NCBI GenBank assembly: GCA_947625985.1
Contig: CANQQF010000004.1
Location: forward strand, 25,002-89,001
Source: an uncultured Clostridia bacterium
GTDB taxonomy: Bacteria > Bacillota_A > Clostridia > TANB77 > CAG-508
Direction: 5' to 3'
Length of the DNA stretch: 64,000 bases
This document shows positions 17,401 through 23,857 of the stretch, piece by piece (the stretch's first letter is position 1; each line of letters opens with the position of its first letter). The notes under the pieces are model-generated. The model made no database searches. It worked only from the letters and a program-made list of their open reading frames with translations, and was not told where the DNA came from. A program made the translations under genes and the position numbers.

Positions 17401-18108
17401 TTAAACAGCTTTTTGATTTTCCTCTGAATTAACTTCAGAATTTTCTTCATCATTTTCGTTGATTAATTCAAGGCTTCCTACAGATACTTCATAGGCAATT
17501 CTTGTTTCAACTGTACCATCTTCAAATTTCTTTTCATAAGTTCTAGATTGAACTCTACCTACTATTCTAACTTGAACACCCACTTCAATGTTTTGGCAGA
17601 ATCTAGCATTTCTTCCCCAAGCTATACAAGGTATATAATCAGACTTATTATAAGCTCTGTTAACTGCTAGTAATAAATCAGCTATTTCTCTTCCAAAAGG
17701 TGTTTGTCTGTAAATAGGTTTTTTGCAAATGTAACCGGTTAAAACAACTTCATTTGTTACAATTTCTTTTTTTACTATGTCATTTTCTTCATCTTCATCA
17801 TCTTTTACTTCTATAATGTCTTTTGCAAAAACAGTTAATATTAATCTGTTTTTTTGTTGATCATAACTATTATATGATCTAAATTGACCTTTGATAAATA
17901 ATCTTTTTCCTTCTTCTAACATATCATCAGTAATAAGTCTTTCAGAAACTGTTACTGGTATAACATCAGAATTTCCACTAAGACGTGGAATAGATAAACT
18001 AAATACATAAAATCTTTCTCCATAGATTTCATGGCTAAATTTTTTTTCTCCTGTAACTTTTCCAACTAATGTTAAATAGTTGTTTTCTAAATAATTTGTA
18101 TCCAACAT
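17401..18108 (-). CDS. double-OB-fold single-stranded-DNA-binding-like protein
   Basis: The 235-residue protein contains two OB-folds in tandem. The first (about 8-105) starts NYLTLVGKV and includes FSLSIPRLSGNSDVIPVTV. The second (about 118-215) starts NEVVLTGYICKKPIYRQTPFG and has DYIPCIAWGRNAR, GVQVRIVGRVQSR. The second fold is the closer match to bacterial SSB/PriB. An acidic stretch joins them and another acidic run (about 217-235) ends the chain, as in SSB tails, but without the final DDDLPF-type tip. A canonical ssb is present at 20.1 kb, so this is a paralogue. Such two-OB SSB-like genes are common in clostridia, with no clear function. It has its own promoter. Confidence 0.75.
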   Translation of the reverse strand: MLDTNYLENNYLTLVGKVTGEKKFSHEIYGERFYVFSLSIPRLSGNSDVIPVTVSERLITDDMLEEGKRLFIKGQFRSYNSYDQQKNRLILTVFAKDIIEVKDDEDEENDIVKKEIVTNEVVLTGYICKKPIYRQTPFGREIADLLLAVNRAYNKSDYIPCIAWGRNARFCQNIEVGVQVRIVGRVQSRTYEKKFEDGTVETRIAYEVSVGSLELINENDEENSEVNSEENQKAV

Positions 18109-18182
18109 ACTTTCCTCCTAAATTTATATAAATTTTATCAAATGTACATTTTCCTTGTGCTTCTCGTGTTTCTACAAATATT

Positions 18183-18211
18183 ATTATACACTATTTTTTT
18201 GGATTTGTCTA
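18183..18211 (-). promoter_or_regulatory. sigma-A-type promoter of the SSB-like gene
   Basis: Read on the minus strand, TAGACA (18211-18206) is followed after exactly 17 bases by TATAAT (18188-18183). It lies 75-100 bases before the start at 18108. Confidence 0.7.
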
Positions 18212-18247
18212 CATAAAAAGTTGATTTTTTCCAAAAAAGTAAAGTTT

Positions 18248-18748
18248 TTACAGTGGTTTATAGATTATTTTTATAATATATTGAAGTAAAATTTTATATA
18301 AGTTAAAATTATTTGTGTTTTTTGTTTTAATACTTTTTTCTTCCATTTCCTGAATTTGATTATTTTTTTTTATTATATTTTGTTGCAGTGATAGGACAAA
18401 TCCATTTTCAGAAATACTTGATACTGTGACAGTTGATTTTTGATTAAGGCCAAAGGTAATAATTGTACATTTTTTACTAGATGAAGGTGGGGCATGCATG
18501 TTAAAATCACTATTCATAACTAGATAGGTTGCATTTTCACAAATTTTATTTAGGTAAAGAGTTTGTATATTAGTACAATTCAAATCTTTACAAAAAATTA
18601 ATGTTTCAAAGGTAATATTTCTAATATTTTCTAAATTATTTTCATTAACTTCAATAAGCGATATGGATTTTGATATATCTTTACTAGAAAATGCTTTTCG
18701 TATATTTTTAAAATCTCTATCATTTGCAACAATACCAACAAAAGACAT
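18248..18748 (-). CDS. conserved clostridial protein of unknown function
   Basis: The 166-residue protein begins MSFVGIVANDRDF, continues with an alpha/beta-like region, and has the strand-rich stretch IITFGLNQKSTVTVSSISENG near residue 93. This layout recalls uncharacterised clostridial proteins that share an ITYGxNxKxTVTxSS-like motif, loosely like the nucleotide-binding core of Mur ligases. No catalytic residues can be named. The last 35 residues are basic and hydrophobic. A small membrane protein gene lies 63 bases upstream on the same strand and may share its message. Confidence 0.6.
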   Translation of the reverse strand: MSFVGIVANDRDFKNIRKAFSSKDISKSISLIEVNENNLENIRNITFETLIFCKDLNCTNIQTLYLNKICENATYLVMNSDFNMHAPPSSSKKCTIITFGLNQKSTVTVSSISENGFVLSLQQNIIKKNNQIQEMEEKSIKTKNTNNFNLYKILLQYIIKIIYKPL

Positions 18749-18811
18749 AAAATTCCCCTTAAATTATATTCTTAATGATAGTATTAACAAAAATAGAAAA
18801 GATATACAATT

Positions 18812-18982
18812 TTATTGTTTAACTTGTTCATTTACAGTATTATTTGTAGATACATTAGTAGATGTAGAAACCACATTTTCTGGACCTTTTTTGACATTTT
18901 TTGATATACAAAACAGAGCTACAACAGTTAAAACAGAAACGACATAAGCGTAAATTTTTTCTTTATTTAATACAAATAGCAT
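18812..18982 (-). CDS. small single-helix membrane protein (56 residues)
   Basis: On the minus strand an ATG (18982-18980) lies five bases after GAGGAGGG, one of the best ribosome sites of the region. The product has a polar start, one hydrophobic helix (about 11-27, IYAYVVSVLTVVALFCI) and a serine/threonine/asparagine-rich external tail. No family is recognised. The strong ribosome site and the absence of any competing gene on the plus strand support it. It may be co-transcribed with the unknown gene downstream. Confidence 0.65.
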   Translation of the reverse strand: MLFVLNKEKIYAYVVSVLTVVALFCISKNVKKGPENVVSTSTNVSTNNTVNEQVKQ

Positions 18983-19055
18983 AATACCCTCCTCTTTATT
19001 AGTTTATTTATATGAAAGAAGAGTAAAAGATATGAATAAATATAAGATGTAACTT

Positions 19056-19084
19056 TTGACAAAATTCTACATACTATATAGTAT
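19056..19084 (+). promoter_or_regulatory. promoter with a palindrome over the -10 region
   Basis: A perfect TTGACA (19056-19061) lies 17 bases before TAGTAT (19079-19084). A 14-bp perfect palindrome, ATACTATATAGTAT (19071-19084), covers the -10 region. That is where a dimeric repressor of the downstream gene would sit. Confidence 0.6.
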
Positions 19085-19122
19085 ACAGCGCAAAATTGCG
19101 TAATAAAGAAAGGAAGATTAAT

Positions 19123-19536
19123 ATGGAATATGAAGAAAAAAAAACTGTTAGATGTCCAGAAATAGATATAGATGGAAATATTTCAGGAGGAAGAGAATTT
19201 GATTTAGATATAACAATACCTGTTGATGATAGAGATTTCATATATGGAATTGTAAAAAATAGTTTTAAAGAGCCAATAAAGAATGCAGCTGTAAAATTAG
19301 TTGAAGTTGTTTGTGAAGAAGGAAAAAAAGAACGTAAACCAATAGGTCATACATTTACTGACAGAGAGGGAGAATTTGTATTTGGTCCATTATGTCCTGA
19401 TAAAAAATATGCTGTACAAATTTGGGCAAACCAAACAAAAAATATAAAAATATGTGCAAAATGTAACAGAGAAGGTTTTTGCTTAAAAGGTAGTAAACAA
19501 GATAGATGTGAATGTGTAGCTAAATCTGCTAAATAA
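19123..19536 (+). CDS. carboxypeptidase-regulatory-like domain protein
   Basis: The 137-residue protein has no signal peptide. Its core (about 40-115) is a prealbumin-like beta domain: DFIYGIVKNSFKEPIKNAAVKLVEV, then GHTFTDREGEFVFGPLCPDKKY. This is the carboxypeptidase regulatory-like fold. The C-terminus carries a cluster of five cysteines (CAKCNREGFC...RCEC), which could bind metal or form disulfides. Similar proteins are common in clostridia and are sometimes spore- or surface-related, but the role is unknown. The ATG at 19123 is chosen because AGGAAG precedes it; a TTG 27 bases earlier lacks a site. It has its own promoter and terminator. Confidence 0.72.
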   Translation: MEYEEKKTVRCPEIDIDGNISGGREFDLDITIPVDDRDFIYGIVKNSFKEPIKNAAVKLVEVVCEEGKKERKPIGHTFTDREGEFVFGPLCPDKKYAVQIWANQTKNIKICAKCNREGFCLKGSKQDRCECVAKSAK

Positions 19537-19542
19537 ATAAAA

Positions 19543-19573
19543 AAGGAAGCCAAAAATGTTGGCTTCTTTTTTA
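19543..19573 (+). terminator. intrinsic terminator after the regulatory-like domain gene
   Basis: AAGGAAGCCAA pairs with 19559-19569 (one G-U), with a short loop and a long T-run. Confidence 0.87.
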
Positions 19574-19669
19574 ATAAAATTTAACATACAAAACTAAAAA
19601 AGTATTTATTTAAAAAACTAAAATTAAAAAAAATAAAGTTAAAGAACTATAAAAGTATATATAAAAGAC

Positions 19670-19698
19670 TTTACAAAATTAACTAAATGTGGTAGAAT
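19670..19698 (+). promoter_or_regulatory. promoter of the rpsF-ssb-rpsR operon
   Basis: TTTACA (19670-19675), a 17-base spacer and TAGAAT (19693-19698) with a TGG extension form a good sigma-A promoter. The leader of about 80 bases contains a weak CACT/AGTG hairpin. A clear S6:S18 autoregulatory motif was not recognised. Confidence 0.7.
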
Positions 19699-19786
19699 AT
19701 CAATGTTTTAGAAATAGAAATAACTATTTTTAAATCTCTACTCACTCTAAAAGAAGTGGGTTATTATCCAAAGGGAGGTGAAAATA

Positions 19787-20071
19787 ATGAATAAATACGA
19801 GAGTATAATCATTGTTAATCCAAATATAGAAGAAGCTACTCTTAAAGAGTTAGAAGATAAGTTCACAGGATTAATTAATGAAAATGGAAAAGTAGAATCT
19901 GTTGAAAATATGGGTAAAAAAAGATTAGCTTATGAAATTAAAAAGAATAAAGAAGGAATATATATGTTATTTAACTTCGAAGCTAAACCAGATTCTATAG
20001 CTGAACTTGAGAGAGTTTACAGAATTACTGATGAAATTATGAAATTCATCGTTGTAAAAAAAGAAGATTAA
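19787..20071 (+). CDS. rpsF: 30S ribosomal protein S6
   Basis: The 94-residue protein has the S6 ferredoxin-like fold: the NKYESIIIVNP start, the KRLAYEIKKNKEG stretch and the RVYRITDEIMKFIVVKK end. The ATG at 19787 is preceded by AAAGGGAGGTG; an upstream GTG lies inside that site and is rejected. S6 pairs with S18 in the 30S platform, and rpsR lies two genes on. Confidence 0.98.
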   Translation: MNKYESIIIVNPNIEEATLKELEDKFTGLINENGKVESVENMGKKRLAYEIKKNKEGIYMLFNFEAKPDSIAELERVYRITDEIMKFIVVKKED

Positions 20072-20113
20072 GAGAAAAAGGGGCTTTAATTAAAGTAAGA
20101 AAGGTGATATAAA

Positions 20114-20554
20114 ATGAACAAAGTAGTTTTAATGGGAAGACTTACAAGAGATCCAGAAGTAAGATATACACAAACAAATAATACATTAGTTGCTTCATTT
20201 AGCTTAGCAGTTAATAGAAGATTTGCTAATCAAAATGGAGAAAGACAAGCAGATTTTATTAATGTTGTAGCATGGAGTAAAACAGGTGAATTTTGTAGTA
20301 AATACTTTAAGAAAGGTCAACAAGTAGGAATAATTGGAAGAATCCAAACAAGAAACTGGGATGATGATCAAGGTGTAAAACACTATGTAACAGAAGTTGT
20401 CGCAGAAGAAGCTTATTTTGCAGATAGCAAAAGAGAAGCTGATAATTCTATGGGAGGAACATTCGAAGACACATTTGGAACAACAGCTTTAGGAAATAAT
20501 AATAACAGTAGTGATGATTTTGATGTATCTTCAGATGATGACCTACCATTCTAG
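20114..20554 (+). CDS. ssb: single-stranded DNA-binding protein
   Basis: The 146-residue canonical bacterial SSB has an OB-fold over residues 1-105 (NKVVLMGRLTRDPEVRYTQT, NVVAWSKTGEFCSKYFKKGQQV, VTEVVAEEAYF). A flexible linker of Gly, Asn and Ser follows, then the conserved acidic tip DDDLPF that recruits repair and replication proteins. Its place between rpsF and rpsR is the standard firmicute arrangement. Confidence 0.98.
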   Translation: MNKVVLMGRLTRDPEVRYTQTNNTLVASFSLAVNRRFANQNGERQADFINVVAWSKTGEFCSKYFKKGQQVGIIGRIQTRNWDDDQGVKHYVTEVVAEEAYFADSKREADNSMGGTFEDTFGTTALGNNNNSSDDFDVSSDDDLPF

Positions 20555-20578
20555 TCTTTGAAGGGAGGAAATATTGAA

Positions 20579-20854
20579 ATGGCTGATAAAAAACAAAATA
20601 AAAGAAATAAAAACTATGATGATGATTATAATCCAAGATTTAGAAAACAAAGAAAAAAAGTATGCATATTATGTAGTGACAAAAACTTTGAATTAGATTA
20701 TAAGAATGCAGATCAATTAAAAAAGTTTATTAATGAAAAAGGTAAAATCTTACCTAGAAGAACAACAGGGGCTTGTGCTAAACATCAAAGAGATATTACA
20801 TTAGCAGTAAAAAGAGCTAGACATATAGCTATTTTACCTTATACACAACAATAA
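20579..20854 (+). CDS. rpsR: 30S ribosomal protein S18
   Basis: The 91-residue protein has a basic N-terminus, then [10 protein letters not shown], a [17 protein letters not shown] helix region, [14 protein letters not shown] and [11 protein letters not shown], all diagnostic of S18. The three cysteines (two in CILC and one in GACA) belong to the zinc-ligand-bearing version of the protein. The ATG at 20579 follows GGGAGGAA; an in-frame ATT/TTG upstream lacks a site. Confidence 0.98.
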   Translation: MADKKQNKRNKNYDDDYNPRFRKQRKKVCILCSDKNFELDYKNADQLKKFINEKGKILPRRTTGACAKHQRDITLAVKRARHIAILPYTQQ

Positions 20855-20889
20855 AAAAAGTGTTGATATAGTCAACACTTTTTTTTTAG
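20855..20889 (+). terminator. terminator of the rpsF operon
   Basis: AAAGTGTTGA/TCAACACTTT forms a 10-bp stem around a short loop, followed by nine T. Confidence 0.9.
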
Positions 20890-20919
20890 AAATGAAATTT
20901 AAATTTAAACTACAAAACA

Positions 20920-20948
20920 TTTACAATTTAATAGTAGTGTGCTATAAT
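20920..20948 (+). promoter_or_regulatory. promoter of the 20983 gene
   Basis: TTTACA (20920-20925) and TATAAT (20943-20948) are spaced by 17 bases, with a TGC extension. It lies 35 bases before the start codon. Confidence 0.75.
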
Positions 20949-20982
20949 TCAACTATATGAACAATAAAAAATGAGGTGGATT

Positions 20983-22077
20983 ATGAATCAGATTTTAAAT
21001 GTTGATGATATAAATACTAAAAAACCAAATAAAAAAGAAAAAAAGAAAAAACAGAAAGAAAAAAGGAATAATAACAATTATAGTAATTATGATAATTATG
21101 CAATGAGTGGTAGTCGACATAGAAATAGTGCTATTGAAATAATAAAAATTGTTAAATTTTTTGCAATAGCTTTAATAATATTTGGAATTTTTAATATAGG
21201 TACAGCTTCATATGGAATAGTAAAAGGAAAACAACAAAAAGAGAATGCACCAGTAAAACCAACAATTGAAGCAGAAGTATCGCAAAGCTCACCTAATAAA
21301 GTAGATATTAAAGTAAGCGGTAAAAATACAATAAATGAATTGGTTTATAGTTGGAATAAAAAAGAAGAAGTAAAGGTAAATGGAAATAATAGGACAGAGT
21401 TTACCGAAACAATAATATTGCCAGCTGGAGATAATACACTTGATATTAGAGTTACAGATTCTATGGGACAAGTGCAAACAGCTACAAAGACATTTAGTAG
21501 AGAAGCTTTAATAGATATCGATGTTATAAATGCTTCACCAAAAGTAAAGATAACTTTAGCAGGAAAAGATCAAGTTCAAATTCAGTCTATGACATATCGT
21601 TGGAATGACGAACAAGCGACAACACTTGAAGTTAATGCCCCAACATTTGAAAAGGAAATAGATGTACCTCAAGGAGAAAACACGTTAAAAATAGAGGCTG
21701 TTGATATCAATGGAAATGTTGAAACATTTGAACAGGAAATAAATGGTGAAGAGCAACCTGAATCAGCAGAAAGTAGTGAAAGTACTGGTAGTGAAGGTAC
21801 TGGTAGTGAAGGTACTGGTAGTGAAGGTACTGGTAGTGAGCCACAAGTAGTAGTAACACGAGACGAAAATGCGTTTATAATAGATGCATCAGATCAAGTA
21901 GGAATAGTAAGAGTTGAATTTGTTATAAATGAATCAATATCTAAGTTTAAAGAAGTAGATAATCAAAAAAAATTCCATGATACCTATCCACTACAAGAAG
22001 GTGAAAATAAGATTGAAGTAACAGTATATAATGCTAATGGACAAACTGGTACATTTAGAGCTCGTTTAAAGAAATAA
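20983..22077 (+). CDS. membrane-anchored protein with Ig-like repeats
   Basis: This 364-residue protein has a very basic cytosolic N-terminus (about 15-30 almost all K), one membrane helix (about 58-80) and an external part of three similar beta-sandwich repeats of about 80 residues. Each repeat ends in a GENTLKIEAVD/GDNTLDIRVTD/GENKIEVTVYN motif, typical of cadherin- or Big-like bacterial Ig domains. A low-complexity TGSEG linker, made of a 15-base DNA repeat, separates repeats two and three. It lies 18 bases before the receiver/GGDEF-like gene and shares its promoter. A role in envelope contact or regulation is possible, but nothing specific can be claimed. Confidence 0.7.
   Translation: MNQILNVDDINTKKPNKKEKKKKQKEKRNNNNYSNYDNYAMSGSRHRNSAIEIIKIVKFFAIALIIFGIFNIGTASYGIVKGKQQKENAPVKPTIEAEVSQSSPNKVDIKVSGKNTINELVYSWNKKEEVKVNGNNRTEFTETIILPAGDNTLDIRVTDSMGQVQTATKTFSREALIDIDVINASPKVKITLAGKDQVQIQSMTYRWNDEQATTLEVNAPTFEKEIDVPQGENTLKIEAVDINGNVETFEQEINGEEQPESAESSESTGSEGTGSEGTGSEGTGSEPQVVVTRDENAFIIDASDQVGIVRVEFVINESISKFKEVDNQKKFHDTYPLQEGENKIEVTVYNANGQTGTFRARLKK
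21784..21840 (+). repeat. 15-base tandem repeat, about 3.8 copies
   Basis: The unit ACTGGTAGTGAAGGT repeats head to tail and encodes Thr-Gly-Ser-Glu-Gly. It lies in the linker of the protein at 20983 and keeps frame, so copy number could vary without breaking the gene. Confidence 0.9.
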
Positions 22078-22095
22078 ACCGGAAAGGGGATACTA

Positions 22096-23019
22096 ATGAT
22101 TAATGAGATATATATTATTGATGATGATGATTCTTCAATAGTTATCTTTCAAGAGTTATTTAAGAATGATAAAGATTATAAGTTTATCAGTGTAAAGACG
22201 CAAGATATTGATGTGGCACTAAAGAATATTCCATCATTGATTGTAATTAATGAAGATGCTATAGATAGAAATGTTGTCGAACTATGTAGAAAAATAAGAC
22301 GAGATGAAGATAACCAGATAACACCAGTTATAGTAGTATCTTCAAAAAGCAGTAGAGAACATAGAATACAGATTTTGGAGGAATCAATTGAATATTTTAT
22401 AAAAAAACCAGTTGATGAAAAATATTTATATTATACAGTAAAAAATCTTGGAAGATTATTAGCAATAAACAGAAGAATAAGTCCTTTGACAGGATTGCCT
22501 GGAAATGTACAAATACATGCTGAATTAAAGAAAAGAATTTCAAGACAAGAACATTTTTCAGTTTTATATTTCGATTTAGATAATTTTAAAGCATATAATG
22601 ACGTATATGGATTTTTGAAAGGAGATCAAATTATTGAGTTTACAGCAAATATCATAGTGAAGAATGTACATGAAGAAGAAGGTGATACATTTGTTGGACA
22701 CATAGGTGGAGATGATTTTGTAGCGATTGTACCAACACTATATGCGGAAAGATTATGCCAAAAAATTTTAGCAGAATTTGATTCACAAGTAGGTAGGTTT
22801 TTTACAGATAGAGATTTAGAGAAAGGATATATAGAAGTAGCAAATCGTAAAGGAATTATAGAGCAATTTCCATTGACTTCTTTATCAATAGGGCTTGTTG
22901 TAGGTGAAGTTGGAAGATTTTCAAATATACTTGAAATTGGTGAAGTTGGTGCACAAGTTAAGCACGCAGCAAAATCAGTAATGGGAAGTAGTTATGCAGT
23001 AGATAGAAGAAGATCTTAA
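22096..23019 (+). CDS. receiver-like plus GGDEF-like regulatory protein
   Basis: The 307-residue protein has an N-terminal receiver fold (about 1-120: acidic DDDD cluster, VIVVSSKSS, FIKKPVDE) and a GGDEF-type domain (about 130-300: DLDNFKAYNDVYGF, HIGGDDFVAI). At the position of the phosphorylated aspartate the sequence is LIVINED, so the acceptor seems to be Asn; the receiver may be unable to accept phosphate. The signature is GGDDF, not GGDEF or GGEEF. Similar GGDDF proteins exist in firmicutes and may still bind or make c-di-GMP, or may have become sensors. An HD-GYP protein is encoded at 1.5-2.4 kb. A ribosome site AAAGGGGA precedes the ATG. Confidence 0.8.
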   Translation: MINEIYIIDDDDSSIVIFQELFKNDKDYKFISVKTQDIDVALKNIPSLIVINEDAIDRNVVELCRKIRRDEDNQITPVIVVSSKSSREHRIQILEESIEYFIKKPVDEKYLYYTVKNLGRLLAINRRISPLTGLPGNVQIHAELKKRISRQEHFSVLYFDLDNFKAYNDVYGFLKGDQIIEFTANIIVKNVHEEEGDTFVGHIGGDDFVAIVPTLYAERLCQKILAEFDSQVGRFFTDRDLEKGYIEVANRKGIIEQFPLTSLSIGLVVGEVGRFSNILEIGEVGAQVKHAAKSVMGSSYAVDRRRS

Positions 23020-23030
23020 TCATAATAAGG

Positions 23031-23068
23031 GTCCCTTTCTAATATTTATATATTAGGAGGGGACTTTT
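23031..23068 (+). promoter_or_regulatory. hairpin that contains the cwlD ribosome site
   Basis: The arm at 23031-23044 (GTCCCTTTCTAATA) pairs with 23051-23064 (TATTAGGAGGGGAC) over 14 positions, allowing G-U, around a 6-nt loop. The 3' arm holds the AGGAGGGG ribosome site of cwlD, and four T follow. It could be a terminator of the preceding gene, a translational switch, or both. Confidence 0.6.
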
Positions 23069-23788
23069 GTGTTGTTTAAAAAGTTAGAAATGATAGTTGT
23101 CGCACTTATTGTAAGTGTTACAATGATTTCTTTAAAAGCTAATGAAAATATAAAACAAGAGAAAAATGAAATTACTCAAGAAACAACCGCGACACCTGTA
23201 TCAGGGAAAGTTGTAATTTTAGATGCTGGTCATGGTGGTGAAGACGGTGGAGCTGTAAGTAGTAATGGTATAAGTGAAGCGGAGATAAATTTACAGATTA
23301 CATTAAAAGTACAACAACTATTGGAACAAAATGGAACAACAGTATTATTAACACGTTCAGATGAAAATGCAATATATGATTTAAATTCAAAAACTTTAAG
23401 GCAAAAGAAAGTATCAGATATAAAAAATAGGACTCAAATAGGTAATAATAGTTCAGCAGATATTTTTGTTTCAATTCATCTTAATAAAATACCGCAGCAG
23501 CAATATTATGGATGGCAATGTTTCTATAAAGATAAAAATGAACAAAGTGAAAAATTAGCGAAATGTATTCAAAACAATTTAAATCAAGCAATTCAAAAAG
23601 AAAATAAAAGACTAGCTATGAAAATAAATGATATTTATATTGTAAAAAAAGTAGAAATACCAATAAGTATAGTTGAGTGTGGATTTCTATCAAATCCACA
23701 AGAAGAACAAGAATTACAGCAAGATGAATATCAAGAAAAATTGGCATGGGGAATATATACAGGAATTTGTGAATATTTTGAAGAATAA
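23069..23788 (+). CDS. cwlD: N-acetylmuramoyl-L-alanine amidase CwlD
   Basis: The 239-residue zinc amidase (Amidase_3) has an N-terminal membrane segment (about 7-24). Metal and catalytic residues are visible in ILDAGHGGEDGGA (His), ISEAEINL (Glu), VSIHLN (His) and IVECGFLSNPQEE (Glu). Length, the single anchor and the absence of binding repeats match CwlD, which strips peptide side chains from spore cortex so that muramic lactam can form. A PdaA-like deacetylase (7.5 kb) and a GerS-like protein (0.4 kb) are in the same window. Translation starts at GTG (23069), six bases after AGGAGGGG. That site is buried in a hairpin. A vegetative amidase of the same family is the alternative. Confidence 0.83.
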   Translation: MLFKKLEMIVVALIVSVTMISLKANENIKQEKNEITQETTATPVSGKVVILDAGHGGEDGGAVSSNGISEAEINLQITLKVQQLLEQNGTTVLLTRSDENAIYDLNSKTLRQKKVSDIKNRTQIGNNSSADIFVSIHLNKIPQQQYYGWQCFYKDKNEQSEKLAKCIQNNLNQAIQKENKRLAMKINDIYIVKKVEIPISIVECGFLSNPQEEQELQQDEYQEKLAWGIYTGICEYFEE

Positions 23789-23797
23789 GATTGTATA

Positions 23798-23857
23798 AAA
23801 ATTCCACAATTTGCAAATAATATGTGTAAAACATAATTGCAAGGAGTGGAATTTTTT
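23798..23857 (+). promoter_or_regulatory. hairpin over the start of the cyclic-glucan-synthase-like gene
   Basis: A 10-bp outer stem (23798-23807 with 23846-23855), an inner TTGCAA/TTGCAA stem (23811-23816 with 23837-23842) and an ATGT/ACAT tip form a long imperfect hairpin that ends in six T. The AAGGAG ribosome site lies inside it and the TTG start codon follows it directly. It has terminator form but sits where it must be opened to translate the next gene. Confidence 0.6.

Noticed and set aside
18663..18947. A plus-strand ORF of 94 residues
   Set aside because: It lacks a ribosome site and overlaps two minus-strand genes, one of which (18812-18982) has a very strong ribosome site.
19699..19786. 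An S6:S18 autoregulatory RNA before rpsF
   Set aside because: A short CACT/AGTG hairpin is present, but the conserved bulge sequence of that motif is not seen.
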